From Acestrorhynchus altus (Eukaryota; Chordata; Actinopteri; Characiformes; Acestrorhynchidae), in assembly GCA_034509495.1 (NCBI GenBank), contig CM067502.1:51387600-51451599 (forward strand): a DNA stretch of 64,000 nucleotides. The letters are read 5' to 3'. Shown here one piece after another: positions 24,001-38,200 of this stretch (the stretch's first letter is position 1; each line of letters starts with the position of its first letter). Below the pieces are notes generated by a model. That model saw only the letters and a program-made list of their open reading frames with translations. It did no database searches and was not told the origin of the DNA. Both the position numbers and the translations under genes were made by a program.

Positions 24001-27000
24001 TGTTAACAGCCATACTGAGATACTTCATAATCACTGCTTTACTCTACAACACAGATATAAAATAATACAACAAAACAGAATATCTAATATAAATAGTCTT
24101 GTTGAGACAGTTTCTCCATGGTCGAAGCTCCACTCAATGATCATCTGTGAAATCAGTAGTAAAGCCAGAAGCAATTGTTGGCATGTAGACACTACCTGGT
24201 CTGAGGTCCAGGCTCCATTATTTGGGTCCATCAAAGAAGACAGGGTGTCAATTGTGGTGATGTTCCAGTTGTTGATGTCACTAACAGTGGCTACTCGAGA
24301 TGTGGAGCCCAGTAGCTGCACCACGCTGTTTGGAAGGCCTGATGGGTACAACTGCAACACAAACACACAAACAGACACACATCAACAACGCATAAGAAGA
24401 CTCATATAAACATTTATAAGCTGTGCCTTAAATACAACCCACACACTGAAAAAAAAACCCTCATTAACCATACACTGTAAAAACAGACAGTATTCAATAA
24501 TACAGACCTGATTTAACTTGTTCAGAATTACAGTCTGTAAGCTCGTGTCCACCACTTTATCAGTGATGGCTGCCAAATTGTCCCTTAGGACAGTGATGTC
24601 CAGACATGCATCAAACTGGGTGACATCATATCCAAAAGGAAATGAAGGATTTGTAATTGTTGCCACAGTGATACTGCCGGTTGTGCAAACTATCAGACAC
24701 AGAAACAGGACAGGGTTTCAGTTACAGAAATGACAGAAAACAGAAACAGATTCACTGATTCCCACACACTGATTCTGACACTAGAGGTCAGCTATAGGTA
24801 GCCAACAGAAGATGAAATGGAGCAACTAGAGACAGAGCCTTTCAGAACACCTATTCTGTTCTCCATTTAATGAGACCCCAACTCATCTGAAACATTCAGC
24901 CTTGAGCTCGCAATCTATGTGACAACTCATGATTGAAACCTACGACCAGTCTGTACATTAGGATATCAACCTAAAATAAAAATAAATGACAGAACAACTC
25001 ATCAGAACCAGAGGACCAATAGAAGAAGAACATTATGCTCTGAGCTTGAAAAAGGCAGATGCTCCAGCCAATCACCATCACCAAACAACATCTTCAGCTG
25101 TCTAGAGGGATCATCAACTATAAGTAGTATCTTCCAGTTTTTCAGCAATATGATGGTAACCTGAGTAGATGAAAATCATGATATTTCAAACAATTAGCCT
25201 ATGGTGGTTTACTTCACTTCCTAACTGACCAGCTGGACCCTAGTCTGGTGTACATCAGTCAAAAGCAATCTGCAGTTTGCTCAGCCATCCAGGCACTCTT
25301 GCAAAAGACATTTGTGGGCATTCTTGGTACATGTTCTTTAAAGCTACATAGGGTCTACTATTAAGCAAGGATTGATTTTTTTTCCCAGAAACTTGGACAA
25401 ATGCAGAAGAAAAGCTGCCTTCACTGCTTTTGGAAGACAATAAGTCATCTCTTCTATTCCAGCATATTTTGAATATTATCTTCACCTAGGATGAAGAACA
25501 GCAGCCTGTCCAGGATGTTGAACAGAGAGCTCACCATCACGGCCATGGATTAATGACCAATAGAAATTAGGGACCATTCACTAACAGATGGTTCTTTAGT
25601 GTCTACACACTGGACAACTCTAACAGGTTCCATCTAATTTGTGGGATTCAATGACTCCCAAAAATGAGAGATTTTAGATCATTTATTATTTGTGGGCAAT
25701 ATGCCACAAACATAACACTTTTTAACTTAATATATTGCCTTAATAAAAAAGATAAAACTCTTTCTCTCTGAAATTGTTCCAAGTGCGCAGAACTATATGG
25801 TGGTTTATGATTACATTATTGTCATTTTCCTGCTTATTGTCAGTGTATTTAAGTGACTCCAAGATGCCACCATGTTTATCAAATTGTATCTGTACATAAG
25901 TCTCCATTTGGGAGAGGGATAAGTGAATAACTGCAATCATCACATGCCTACCGGCTATTAAGAATACATAATACTGCCTTTTGGGTTTATGGACGCTGAT
26001 GAGGGCAAATGTTGTTCATAAAAGAGAACTACAGAATCCTTGTGTATTTGGAAGACTGAGTTTCTATCACTGATAATGTCCAGAATGTCTGCCAAAAGCA
26101 GTAACTGCTCAAAAGCAACTTAATTGAAAAAATATACTAAAGGAAACGCCATGTCCCTATGGTGTTCATATAGAAAAAGTGGTAAATTGATCGCATTCAG
26201 GACCAAGTGAGAGAATGGCTATGCTCAATCTAAAGCATGTTCAGTGAATCCTGGGCTTCTCTAACTTGACCTCTGAGGCATCTGCTTTTTCTTGGTGGAC
26301 TAGGAGGAGTATGGTGAGAGAAACAATTAGGTGTCCCTACCCAAATCTGAATGCCTACTTCAACTACAATTCCTGAGGATTTTATCCTGTAATGATGACA
26401 CTTGCAATATTTGAAGAGGGACACTATTGAATGACTTACTGTAGTGCTTTACAGCTGGTAACTTAGATATGATCCCCAGATTGTACATTGTAGAAGTATT
26501 AGACTATCAAACTCTACATTCCTCCTGTATGTCAATGTGTTTTGTATTTATATGTAATACACTGATACCTGGTATTGCACGTCGGCTGATTTTTAAATTA
26601 TTGTTGAATTCTTTAAAGAATTTTTGTAATTTCAATATCGGGATCTTCTGACTCTTCAAGTATGGAATGAAGGTCTCCACAAATGTCTGCTTTGTAGTCT
26701 TCAAAACACAAACATAACAAAATTATACAACAGTCTACCACTATCTACACAGTCTACCAGTCTATTTTACTTTTAAAAAAAGTAAAATAAAATAATTGGA
26801 TTTGCATACCGAGCTAAAAGTGGCCCAGAAGTCTCGTTTCAGGTAGAGGGGAAGGATGCCCAGCTGTTGCAGAGTGTTCAGATTCCAGGTTGAGCTATTA
26901 CTGAGGGAAAACACAGGCAGATTTTAATGCTGGGGGATTTAAATGTTGACTAATTACATCCACCAAATGATTTTGTTTATGCAGATATATACTACATTCA

Positions 27001-30000
27001 CAATGTCCTTAACTTAACATCTTTCTCACCCATAAGAAGTGTTTCCAGAGAACAGCAGTGCCTCTATAGCTGCAACTTGAGGGTCAGAAAGGTCTCTGCA
27101 GTTCTTCAGTTTCTCCAGGATGAGTGGGTCAGAGTTCTGGATGTAGGAGGGGTCCAGTGTGCAGGTCATATTACCCAGAACATTCACCTGATCCCTGCTC
27201 AGACTCATACCTTTAATACCCTACAAGAACACAGATCACAGTCTCATTACAGTTTAGACTCATATGGTGTCATCAGAGACTCCTATGGAAAAAGACTATG
27301 TCTACTGATTTTGAAAAAGCACCCTGGAACAACAAGAGGCAACTGGAACAGCTGCCATAGTGCTTCAGCAAGAACAGATTAAGGCTTAAAGGAGTTGTTG
27401 GCAAGAGGATTATTATACATTGTTTGCCAAAAAAAAATATTTCTTGGTATCAGTGTGAATACAACTTAAAAGTTACATGGTATTTTCTAGAATTTGTAAC
27501 TCAGGATCAGAGTAACCTATAGACACATTTCATAACACACTACAAGACTGAGCCTATCTAACCATTGTGGTCTCATCATTGTGTTAAGGAGCCTTCAGAA
27601 GGGGTAATACTGATATAAACATACAATAAAATGTTTCTTTATTTATACTTATTTATTTTTTTATAAGTATATAAAATATATATGTGTGCTTTACCAGACA
27701 ATCCTGTGCACTGTTGAACAAGATGGACTGTCGGTTGAGGAAGCTGGAAGGAATGGAGAAATCTGCTGCACTCAGAGCCCTGAAATACGACCTGCAGTTC
27801 TCCTTCGGCACCCCATTATAACTAAAACACACAAACGTACATAAATGCATATGACAGAAGAGACAGAGTCAGGGCTAGGAAGTTAGTTCTCTGATTTAAG
27901 TACAGTGTCTGTTTGATACACACCTGAAGTAGAGAAGCATGTCTGAAGGTAAATCCGTGAAGTTCAGAGTTGAGTCATATTTCACATAGTTGTACATGCA
28001 GGTCAGCTGCAACATATAATAAGAAATGGTGTTGGGAAAGAGTATGCCTTCACCAGGTCAGTGTCAGCAATAGTAGCAGTAAATATATTTTGTTCTATCA
28101 ATTTTAGATCACACATTACACAATATCAGCAGAATCAGAGTGTGTACCTGAGACTCCTTGAGGATGACCTTGCTCCTGCCTGAACGTGGTCTACAGGCAG
28201 TCACCAGCTGTTTGATTTTCTGCAGAGGTAGAGTCTGAACTGAGCTGCAGGTGAATCCCTGCAGTACTGACACCGACAGCCTGCGGAGGGAGACACAGAG
28301 ACATTTACCAATTAACGTAAAACAACAACAAAGGAACAAGACTACCTGCTGCATTTGAGCAAAGGACAATAGATATGTTAACCAGACAGAACAGTGCAGT
28401 GCTGTGAAATTGAATGTGTGCGAGGCAAGGACAATAATACTATATATTGATACCAATGCAACACCGAGCTTATATACATACAGTAATAACTGAGGAAGAA
28501 AATTACTCAATTAATATTAATAACGTATTTAGCAGACACCTCTGTATGTTGAGGACACTGTTGGTCTAGGGCAAATGTCATCCGCCCATATTTTAAGAAG
28601 AACCCGTTTGTCCAATTTTAATCAAAATCAAACCACCTTCAGAGACACAGAAGATTGGCATGCAGACTAAAGGTCTGTTTTCAAAAAGGTCTGTCTAGGG
28701 GAAGAAGCTGTATGTTAATCCTTGGCAGTGAAAAGAGTTGTTATGAGTGATGGGTGGAGTCACCCACCATGCTGGTAGCTTTGCAGATGCAGCATGTGGG
28801 GTAAATGTCCATGATATAAGGGAAAGAGACTATAATGACCTTTTCTGTTGTCCTCACCATCTGCTACAGGGTTATCAGAGATTGGGCAATTCCTAAACAA
28901 GTCAATTTGCCATTTTTGTAAGACACACAGATGGAATTTTGCCTCCACATTTATCCCATCCCACAAGCGCTTAGTGCAGTGGGCAGTTTTGGAGTTAGGT
29001 GCCTTGCTCAAGAAAACTTCATTTGCAACCTGTCGTTTCAGGGACTCAAACTGGTGACCTTCTAGTCACTGGTTACCTTCAGGCCACGACTACCCCCAAA
29101 GGCACCATTTCTCCCTGTGGAGAAATCCAATACCACTCTTATGCATGACAGGCAGAGATACTCTCCACTATACTAACAAAGAGTAACGTTGGCATGATCT
29201 TAGAGCATGTTGGAATGACCAATTTGTCCAGGAATTTGCTGAAATTGTTGGTGAGATGGGAACTGCCAAGTGCTTGACAACTTTTGAACACACTGCAGAG
29301 TATTAAGGCATGGAAGGCTGCTGGACAAGAGTAGTCTCTGTAGATCCCTCAACATATGACTGCCTGTTTATTGGAAGGAGTCACCATCATGCTTTTCTGT
29401 GCTTTGAAACAAGCGTAGAGGTTGCTCAACACATCAGGAAATTTGGCATTGTCACAACCTGGTACAGGTGTTTTGTTTTGGTGAGATGTTGATATCCTGG
29501 ATGCCCTGCTATATGTGCTGTGTGTTGACAGTGTCCTGTGTGTAGTTGTGTTTTTCCTTTCTAATGACTTGGGAGAGGTTGACTCTTGCTGTTCGCAGGC
29601 TTATCCTATCACCTAATTTGAAGGCCTTAAATGGTCCTCACCAGCATATGGACCTTTGCTATCAACCATGGCTTCAGTGGTGTGCTGAGGCCTGATTTGC
29701 TAATCAAGGTTACACACCTTCTAAAAAAATGTCAATATGTAGGATGTCCATACTTCTGACAGACTTGTGATTTTGATTATTTCTTTATGTTATGAAAGAA
29801 TAACTGCTTTAGGTTTTGGCAAAAATGCTGTTTACTAAACTAGACAGTGTGCATTATTTGATGAAGGGTGTCAGAGTGTATGTACATCACTCACTCTTCT
29901 GTATTGTCACTGGCACTGGCTACTGGACCAAACAAAACCACAGCCTAATAAAAACACAAACAAGGGGCATTTATGCATTTGCTGGATTTTTTATACTTTC

Positions 30001-31724
30001 ATTTCCAAACTACACAAAAGCCTTGATTGAGTGTTTTCTGTTACCTGCTGTTGGTTCCAGCTCTTTTGGTTGATGAGTGAAACATTAACAGACGTTGGAG
30101 ATGACAGCAGTACTGGTGGTATATACGCCGCCAGGGTATCCGGAACATTCTGCAACACTTTGGTCTGATCTAGAGAGACAATCTGGAAGAAAGAAGGGAA
30201 CAGATTTGATTTAGCCAGTTTATAATACTCTGGAATCGTTGGGACTGCTTGTTGAACATTTAGAGCTCAAGTCTAATTTTCTGGGATATCTAACACATTT
30301 ATATTCACCAAAAAAATTTGAAAAGTACTTAAAGGGGACAGTCCATCCTGTTCAACAGTGCTCAGGATTGTCTGGTAAAGCACAAAAACCTTTACTAACA
30401 GTGACTAAGTATGCAAAGTATGGCTCTCTGGATGGAAGAGTTAATGAAGCTTTGGTATTTAGTTTCCCCAGTAGATACAAATGCAGTAGGCATCCCTGGA
30501 TGTGCCGTTCACCCTCAAGTTAAGCCTCAACTCCTCAGCACCAGCTCCTCTCGTCCCCTGATAAAAATGATCTCTGCCTAGACTCTTACTAACCCATCAC
30601 TACTAACATAACTAATCATACTGAGTTTGTGAAGAAGGTTCTGCAGATACTTCAGTAACCCTGTAACTGTGTGTGTGATTACCTGCTGGACGTATGTCTG
30701 TTGTACAGTCACTGGTGCCGACAGAATGTTGTTGATGAATGTTGGATTCTGGGATACAGTCAGAAGCTGAGTGGGTGGGATGCTGGTGATGGTTGCTGAG
30801 GGGACGCCTGCGATAAGGGTGCCCAGACTCACCAGAGAAGAGGCACTGTTGATCTGTGATATGTATTAACACATATTCAGTACATTGTTTTAATTTCAGG
30901 ATTTGGACACTAAGTAAAGATTTAGGCCTAGCTTATTACCATAAAAATATCACTCACTTGAAAGCCTGCACTAGTGATGCTCTGGATGGCTGCATTGGCC
31001 TGGCCCTGGTCCCAGCCTGTGATGGTGCTGAGTGTGGACAAGGTGTTGACAATTACAGCGGGGACAGCAGCAGAGATCTGACCCTGTGTCAGTCCAATGC
31101 TTTGGTTTCCAAGTGCTTGGATCGTGGACTGGGATAAAGTGGGGAAGTTTGCCACCAGAGCTGCTGTGGCCTAAAAGAAGAGGAGCATTATGGGTAACTC
31201 ACACATGAACAGACTGATAACTCAAATGGTAGAAGACTGGATCAAGTGGTCGATTACCTCTGGAGTAATCTGTGAGCAGAACTGGTTGAGGCTGGCCAGG
31301 ATGTTCTGGCTCTGAGCAGCTCCAAGAGACACAAATGCAGATCCTGGAACTCCACACAAGAGTACAGCTGGCAAACTACCAAGACAAAAATGGTAAAAAA
31401 ATGTATAACTGTGAGCTGTAGTGTTTATGGTGTGAGTGTGTACCTGGGGGGCTGAAGGCAGGATCCTGGATGTATAACTGCCAGGCTGTAGTATTTTAGG
31501 AGGTGTAGTGCTGTAGTGTGTACCTGTAGGGGTTGAAAGGAAGGATCCTTGGGTGTATAACTGTGAGCTGTAGTGTTTACGGTGTAGTGTGTAGTGTGTA
31601 CCTGAGGGGGTTGAAGGAAGGATTATGGATGTATAACTGTGAGCTGTAGTACGTGGTGACGTCGGCTGAAATTCTTGTGTTGTTAAACAGCTGGAGATTC
31701 TGAGGTTTCCAAGGAACCTCCGAT
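20922..31724 (-). CDS. msln: Mesothelin-like module B, intact terminal copy with GPI-type tail
   Basis: Minus-strand exons: 31602-31724, 31258-31375, 30958-31170, 30683-30853, 30045-30182, 29895-29944, 28148-28280, 27924-28006, 27695-27821, 27030-27220, 26810-26900, 26569-26698, 24508-24689, 24196-24351, 23910-24043, 22309-22442, 21774-21868, 21199-21430, 20922-21004. From the second exon on, all 18 join in phase, giving about 819 residues. Colinear mesothelin landmarks: ACLDITVLRDNLAAI, LYPSGLPNSVVQLLG, WNITTIDTLSSLMDP, ALSTQNISMDISTFLSLN, LPDLKLFEN, LATLGIGLVGG, then a Thr-rich stub and a hydrophobic C-terminus. Exon 26569-26698 ends in a basic KISRR, at the place where human mesothelin is cut by furin. 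The first exon (31602-31724) is about 2 nt short of its paralogues and shifts frame. The product is probably a GPI-anchored surface glycoprotein, continuous with the exons upstream to 47572. Confidence 0.85.
21008..21072. repeat. (CA)n microsatellite before the last exon (gene sense TG)
   Basis: In gene sense a long UG run ending six bases before the acceptor of exon 20922-21004. Confidence 0.95.
21890..22030. mobile_element. Interspersed repeat fragment (family also at 33700-33830, 49795-50010, 63000-63110)
   Basis: Contains aattgatttgtataacactt and agcagctttacagaaatc. The continuation (gatcaacacacaagaaacag..gacataaaccc) is shared with the introns near 33750 and 63060. Common dispersed fish repeat; class not certain. 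Confidence 0.5.
23001..23300. repeat. 52-bp minisatellite, about 5 copies, in an intron
   Basis: Same unit and lead-in as at 3888-4026 (gatcaacctgcatacagact, with ggggcggggc or ggggtggggc). It lies between exons 23910-24043 and 22309-22442. Confidence 0.88.
28800..29100 (-). mobile_element. SINE-like element (reverse orientation)
   Basis: The plus strand ends gggactcaaactggtgacct then tctagtcactggttac, resembling the reverse complement of a tRNA-derived SINE head with its B box. Lies in the large intron between exons 29895-29944 and 28148-28280. The flanking 29100-29890 holds nothing recognised. Confidence 0.4.
31400..31602. repeat. Tandem copies of exon tail plus donor (about 3 copies)
   Basis: Copies of a unit of about 80 bp, each holding the exon end (CAACCCCTCAG-like), a gtacac donor and intron start, at about 31441, 31521 and 31601 (the genuine donor). 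The same expansion occurs at the homologous exons at 46914-47310 and 48285-48510. Confidence 0.8.
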
Positions 31725-31762
31725 CTACAGAACACAATCAGACTTCAGTAGGCAACTGAGAC

Positions 31763-31766
<4 letters not shown>

Positions 31767-31820
<54 letters not shown>

Positions 31821-31964
31821 GTGTGTGCATTACATTGCTGTCTGACACAAAGGACTGGAGGTCAGTGACGGTGATGAAGGTGATGAGACTCAATATGAGT
31901 CGTTAAACCAGGCAGTGGAGTTCAGAGGATCAGAGGAGTTATAACAGTGGGAGATCCATCTACA

Positions 31965-32027
<63 letters not shown>
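31767..32027. repeat. (TG)n at 31767-31829 and (CA)n at 31971-32027 flanking a small exon
   Basis: The two runs bracket exon 31834-31959. In gene sense a TG run precedes the acceptor and a CA run follows the donor. Confidence 0.95.
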
Positions 32028-32030
<3 letters not shown>

Positions 32031-33149
32031 GATAATGTCAGAATCTCAGGGCACAGATGAACATACAGAAGGACAGACAGAAAGAGATGAACGTAGCTGT
32101 TCTTACCACTGCTGTTCAGATAAGCCTTTATAGAGCTGTAGACGTCAGCTGGGGGTGGAAATCAGAGGCAGAGAATTATAGTTCGTCCCCAGAACTGAAA
32201 CCCTGATCATTAAAATGATAATAAGACATTATTTTTAGATCTGCAGAAAGTGTCCTTCTTAACAGAGACAGAACACCAAACACAGACTCACAGTTTCTGA
32301 ATGACAGACAGTAGCCAGCTGAGTTGTAGTGGAGCTGATGAGCTGAGAGTTGAAGAAGGGCAGATACTGAACCAGTGTGACCTTAAACCACTGATCCACC
32401 TGATCCTGAGATGAAGCACTGACAGCTGAGACCACACGGCCCAACATCCTGCCTGCCCACAGCTGCAGACACAACGCTCCTGCAGAGACAGAGGGAGGAA
32501 CCAGAGGAACCGAGAGGAACCGAGAGACACAACAGAGAGCTTTAAATGTAGATTCCTGCATTAAACACATCTGAAAGAGTCAAACTGAAAACAGCAGAAC
32601 TGAATGAGGAAGAGGCTGAGAGTAAAGGTAGAGTGAGAAAGGGGAGAGGAGCACAGGTGTACCGTCTGCAGGTACTCCATGGTCCTGTTGTAGTTGTTGA
32701 GGAGCGTGCAGAGATCTGACCCGTTCCCCACTGTGTTCGGTCCACTCAGAAACATCTCAGTTCATCTGGAGGGTGGAGCCCAACAGCTAGAACAGAGGAG
32801 GGCACTCACTATAGAGAGGGTGTGGACAGACTGTCACTATTGGACTGATTACTTTACTCAGGGGCGGGTCAGTAACAGCGATACTGAAGAACTGCAGTTG
32901 TATTGTGACTGTCTCATTGACTGTGGGACAGGTGACTCTGGATCTTCCCCTCTCAGGGTTGAAGTCAGCAGTACCTGTTGTTGTCGGCCAGCTGGGATGA
33001 TGGACAGAAGGCCACTCAGGTCAGGAAATCCAAAACTGAAGAAGAAGTTCCTGATGAAGACCAAAGCTCAGCAGTGCTTAGCCCAACTCAGACCATTCGG
33101 TCCTGCAGAGAAAATAACAGTTAACAACTGTTTGTTTATTAATTTATGA

Positions 33150-33218
<69 letters not shown>

Positions 33219-35121
33219 TGTGCATGTGGGTTATGCAGCTGGCTGCAGGATGTTGCTGTAGATCTGAACCTGTGTGTTCTTGCTGAAGCTGATCTCCAGA
33301 GAGTCAACTGACTGGTCTGTTACAGCTGCAGGAAGCAGTTCATCACAGCTGTGCTACAAACAGGACTCCGCCCCTCCGTCCTCTCTTTACTCTTTATATG
33401 ATCCCGTATTAAACACCACATTCCAATTGTAGGAAGACTAGAAGTGTCCCTTACGCTGTGTGTGTGACGTTGCAGCTCCGGTTTCTGATAATGTTGAAGT
33501 ACGGTGGTACATCTGCAGGACAGGCTGGAGAGGAGAGGACTAGGACAGACAGTCACCCACTTGGAACGTCTGAATCAGACTGCTGCTGTAGAGGGACAGT
33601 CCCCTCTCAGCCAGAACAGCCCACTGGAGGGCGCTTCCTTCTCTCACTGGAGTACAGGGACATTTACCTCAGGACAGACAAATTCAGAATTTAACAAGAC
33701 TTTGAAAGACAATAACATATGTCCAAGTCAAGGAAGTCAAAAATAAGAAGGTGATCAACACATGAAACAAGGGACAAGACATAAACCCCACTGCACAAGA
33801 GACAAGAAGACAAGAGAGAGTAATAAGTACCAGGATGTTGGGGTAGGGGCGTTGAAGAAGATGCAAGCAGGTTAGGGTTAATGGCAACCATCACGGTGTT
33901 CACATCCTGAAACACTATAGTTGAGGTGTGGAGCAAGCTCTGCTAACTGGGATTGGAGTGAGCTCTGCTGCATTCACCTGAGAGAAACAGCACCTTCAAA
34001 TTCACAGATACAACCTGTGCTACTGTTCTGACCCGCAATGCAGTAACTGCCCCAGAAAGTTCTGGGGTAAGTGTTGATAACACTCACTCCATTAAGTCAC
34101 TCTTCAGACTGATGAGCTCAGAGAATGAAGGCAAAACTACTGAACTATTAAAATTCCTTCTTGCAATTCAGTCACTGGTCACTGACTGCACAGGCCTGAC
34201 CTGAAACCTGCCAGCTTATGTTACACAAACAGCTCATTCATTTCAGCCAAAGCTCAAATTTACCAGTCTAACACTAACATTCTTCTAAAGGTACGACTGG
34301 TCAGCAGTCAGGTAGAGTCACACAGCTTTAAGTACCTGACAGGGCAGCTCTGGAGAGGAATGGGATGATGAAGTCAGTGACCAGACTCTTTCATTCTGCT
34401 CCCGCAGAGGTTCTTGTGAGACTGAAAGCTGCACACTAATTCAGAGGAGAGATCAGGTTGTGATTTCTTGTTGGCCTTTTAGCACTCAAACATCATATCA
34501 GACACTTCATTTCTCCACATACACACAACTTGGTAGGTCTGACAGCTGAAGTTCTTGGAGCTGAGATTGGTCAGGAAGTCTGTGGATCTGTTGACAAAAA
34601 TGATTCAGGCCTGATCTGGAACCACTGGTTGATGAATGAAGCATCTTGAAGCTGAGTGCACTGAAGGTGTTGACCCTTCACCCACGCAATAATAAGAACA
34701 TGTGGGTCAGGCTGATTGATGTTGAGGGTCTGCAAAAGAAAGAGCACATTTCAAAGTTCAGTTCCAACCCAGTTTCAACCTAATTGCTCCATCACTCAGG
34801 GTTACCTACCATGACGGCATCCAGGCTTTCATCAGAGTGGAAAACCTCTGGAAGAAAAGAAGTCCAAATATCTTTGGAGACCTTTGATATTGTTACTTGA
34901 TAATGTGCATGCTAGGCGATGTGGACAGGTCTGTTGAAGACAGAACTGCAGCCACAAAGAGAAAAACAGAAGATAAGTTCATAAGAGAGAATAATCTATA
35001 TTAAAACATTAATCATCAGCTCATGGAGGGACTTACTGATGAACAAGCGTAATCAGAGATAGTGAAGCTACAGAGCACTGCAGATGCATTTCCAGACAGG
35101 AGCTGAGTCTCAAGTGGACGA
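31834..35121 (-). CDS. Module A of the minus-strand gene, damaged copy
   Basis: Exons located by comparison with the plus arm include 35037-35121, 34810-34952, roughly 34545-34735, 34345-34440 and 34085-34200, then roughly 33840-33995, 33465-33680 and 33240-33325, then 32975-33102, 32663-32755, 32292-32479, 32108-32149 and 31834-31959. Recognisable peptides: VLCSFTISDYACSS, KDIWTSFLPEVF, IRNFFFSFGFPDLSGLLSII, MFLSGPNTVGNGSDL, VDQWFKVTLVQYLPFFNSQL and TVTDLQSFVSDSN. Lesions: an in-frame TGA at 33068-33070, a lost donor after the exon near 33240 (gcataa in place of gtataa), a lost acceptor at 34953, small indels near 33500-33650, and 1-nt phase clashes in exons near 32100-32700 and 31834-31959. 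It sits between the mucin exon and the intact module B of the same strand. Either this block is decaying or the consensus is faulty. Confidence 0.6.
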
Positions 35122-35203
35122 CTGTGGAGAAACAATGCAACATAATACATCTCTGATATCTGTCTGAATGTACATTTTTAAACCGTTAGAACTGAAAGCT
35201 CAC

Positions 35204-38200
35204 CTGTCTACACCTTCACACAAACTCCTGTGCTGAGTTCCACACTATTTGCAATATATTTGTCTCAGTGCCCAGCAATGTTAGCTGTACTGAGGTGGCA
35301 AGTACAGATAAGTGACAGTGGTGGCAGAGTCACCAGTGGAGCTGTTGATTTTGGCAGTGGTGTCTTGCATTGAGACAGCATTTATGTCAGTAGTAACATT
35401 ACCATTTATGAGTTGACAGGGGTGGGTGTTGACACTAGGCATGACCAGTAATGTCCCTAGCATTCATAGTGATGTCATGAACAGTGATGTGGGTTGCCAC
35501 AGCATGATGAGTGGTGTAGAGAAACCAGAGATGGGATGGTGTTTGCCATGGAGTGGGTGACCCAGTGAGTGTCAGGGTGTCACAGTGGGGTCACTGATAA
35601 CAGCATTTATATTTCTGTTTTATGGTGTTGAAAAATGTAAATTGTCAACATTGGGGGTATTAGTGGAACTAGCAGCACCAGTGGAAGGTATTGATCACTT
35701 GCACTGGTGGCGCTGACGGTGGTATTGGTGACACTTCTATTTATGAGTGGTGATGTTGCCACTTTGGCAGTGGTGTTGAGTGATGGAACCGAGTAACAGC
35801 AATGGAAGGGTGTTGAGGCCTGCAATGGTGGTGTTGGTGTAATTGGCATACATGACACAATTAATTGGTGTTGACACTGGGGTGATGTTTGGTGATGGAA
35901 CTGGTAATAGTACTGGAAGAATTTTGAGGCCTGCACTAGTGAACAATGATGGTGTTGGTAACATTGCCATTTATAACAGTGGTGTTGTTGGCATTTGCAG
36001 TTGGAGTAAAATTGGTGTTGTTGCTTGCTGTGCTGATGGTGACACTAGCAGTGTTGGAGATGTCGCCAGCAGTGAAGTTGTTGGCACTGCCAGTGGAGTG
36101 GTGTTGTGGCAGGGGAGGGGTGTTATGGTGGGACTGACATTTATGTCACCCAACACTGACTGTGGTGTTCGCACTTGCTGTTAGAGTGATACCACTGTTG
36201 TTGCGGCGGAGTGCTGATGGTGTCACTAGCAGAGATAATGATGTTATAGGCGGTATTGGTGACACTAGCAGTGTTGGTGTTGTTAAAACCAGCAGTGAAG
36301 TTGTTTACTGCCAATAGAATTAATCATTGTGGAAGGACTTGCTGTGGTTGCACGAGACTTGTATTTTGACACTAATCTTTATGATGTTGACGCTTGCAGT
36401 GATGTTGGTGATGGAACTGGCAATAGTACTTGAAGATGTGTTCAAGGCTGTACTGGTGGTACCAGAAGAGGTGCTGAGGCCTTCAATTGTGGTACCAATG
36501 ATGGTGCCGATGACATTGCCATCCATGACAGTGGTGGTGTTGACACTGTGATGATGTTGGTGATGGAACTAGTAGTAGTACTGGTAGCAGTACTGAGGCC
36601 TGCACTAGTGCACCAATGATAATTTGGCACTTGCAGTTGGAGTAAAGTGGTGTTGTTACTTGCAGTGCTGATGGTGACACTAACAGTGTTGGTCATGTTT
36701 AAACCAGCAGTGAAGTTGTTGCTAATGCCAGTAGGATTGGTCATTGTATGGCAGGAATTTATCGTAATTGGGACTGACTTGTTTGTGTTCTTGACATTGT
36801 CATTTATGAGGCTGGCACCGACTGTGGTGTTGGCACTGGCAGCAGATATGAAAGTGATGTTGGTTGCAGTGATGCTGGTGTCACTTGCAGGTATGGTGAT
36901 GTTAAAACCAGCAGTGGTGGTATTGACATTGCCACTAGGAGTGGTCATTGTGCCAGGAATTGCTGTGGTGGCATGTGCATTTGTGTTATTAACATTGTCA
37001 GAAATTATAGAATGACAATAGTATGAAGAGGAGTTGAAGCCTGTATTGGTGACACTGACAGTGCTGTTGTTGAAATTACCATTACTGATGGTAGTGTTGG
37101 CACTTGCAGTTAGAGTGATACCACTATTATTTGCTTGCAGAGTTGATGATTGCCACTAGCAGTGTTGTTGATGTTAAAGCCAGTAGTGTAGTTGTGCACT
37201 GCCAGGAGTGGCCATTGTGGTGGGAATTGCTGTAATGGCACTGAGATTTATGTTTTTGACACTGTCGTTTATGAGTTTGCCATTTGCAGTGATGTTGGTG
37301 ATGGAACTGGCAATAGTACTTGATGTGTTCAAGCCTGTACTGGTGGTTCCAGAAGAAGTGCTGAGGCCTTCATTTTGTTTGGCGCAATGATGGTGCCGCT
37401 GTGTGCCATCCATGACAGTGGTGGTGTTGACACTGGCAGTGATGTTAGTGATGGAACTGGTAATAGTACTGGAAGAGGTACCAAGGCCTGCATTAGTAGT
37501 ACCAATGATAGTGTTGGCACTTACAGTTGGAGTAAAATTGGTGTTGTTGCTTGCAGTGCTGATGGTGACACTAGCAGTGTTGCTAAAACCAGTAGTGAAG
37601 TTATTTACCACTGGTTGGAGTGGTCATTGTGGAAGGAGTGCTGTATTGTACACAAGTTTGTGTTTTCACAAACAGCTCTGCAGTAGTGGTAGCAATGGTA
37701 GTGTTGGGACTGCCAACAAGAGTGAAATTGGTGTTATGGGTAGCTATGGCCGTGACACCAGTGTTGGAACTGGTGGTGTGTACAGTAGTGACATTGTTGG
37801 CACTGCCAGTAGGAGTGGTTGGGATGGCAGGAATCACAGTGGTGGCACTGACACTTGTGTTGTTGACATTGCCATTAATGAGGTTGAAATTTGCATTGAT
37901 GTTAGTGATGGTATTGGTACTGGAATAGGTGATAAAGTCTGGACTGGTGGCACTGATGGTGTTGTTGCTGAAACTGCCCTTTATGACAGTGGTGGTGTTG
38001 TCTTTACTTTGACTAGTGTGTGGCACTGGCTGCAGATGTGAAATTGTTGTTGTTGGTTTCAGTGGTGGTGTCACTGCCACTAGAAGTTATCATAGTGAAA
38101 GGTTGCATTAGTTTCACTGGCGCTTCTGTTTTTACGACAAGGTCATTTATCAGGATGGCACTGGATGTGTGGTGTTGATAATGGAGCTCGCAATAGTAGT

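Noticed and set aside
35843..38041. Long plus-strand ORFs rich in Val, Leu, Gly and Asp
   Set aside because: Antisense of the minus-strand mucin exon (gtt/ggt-rich complement of aac/acc codons).
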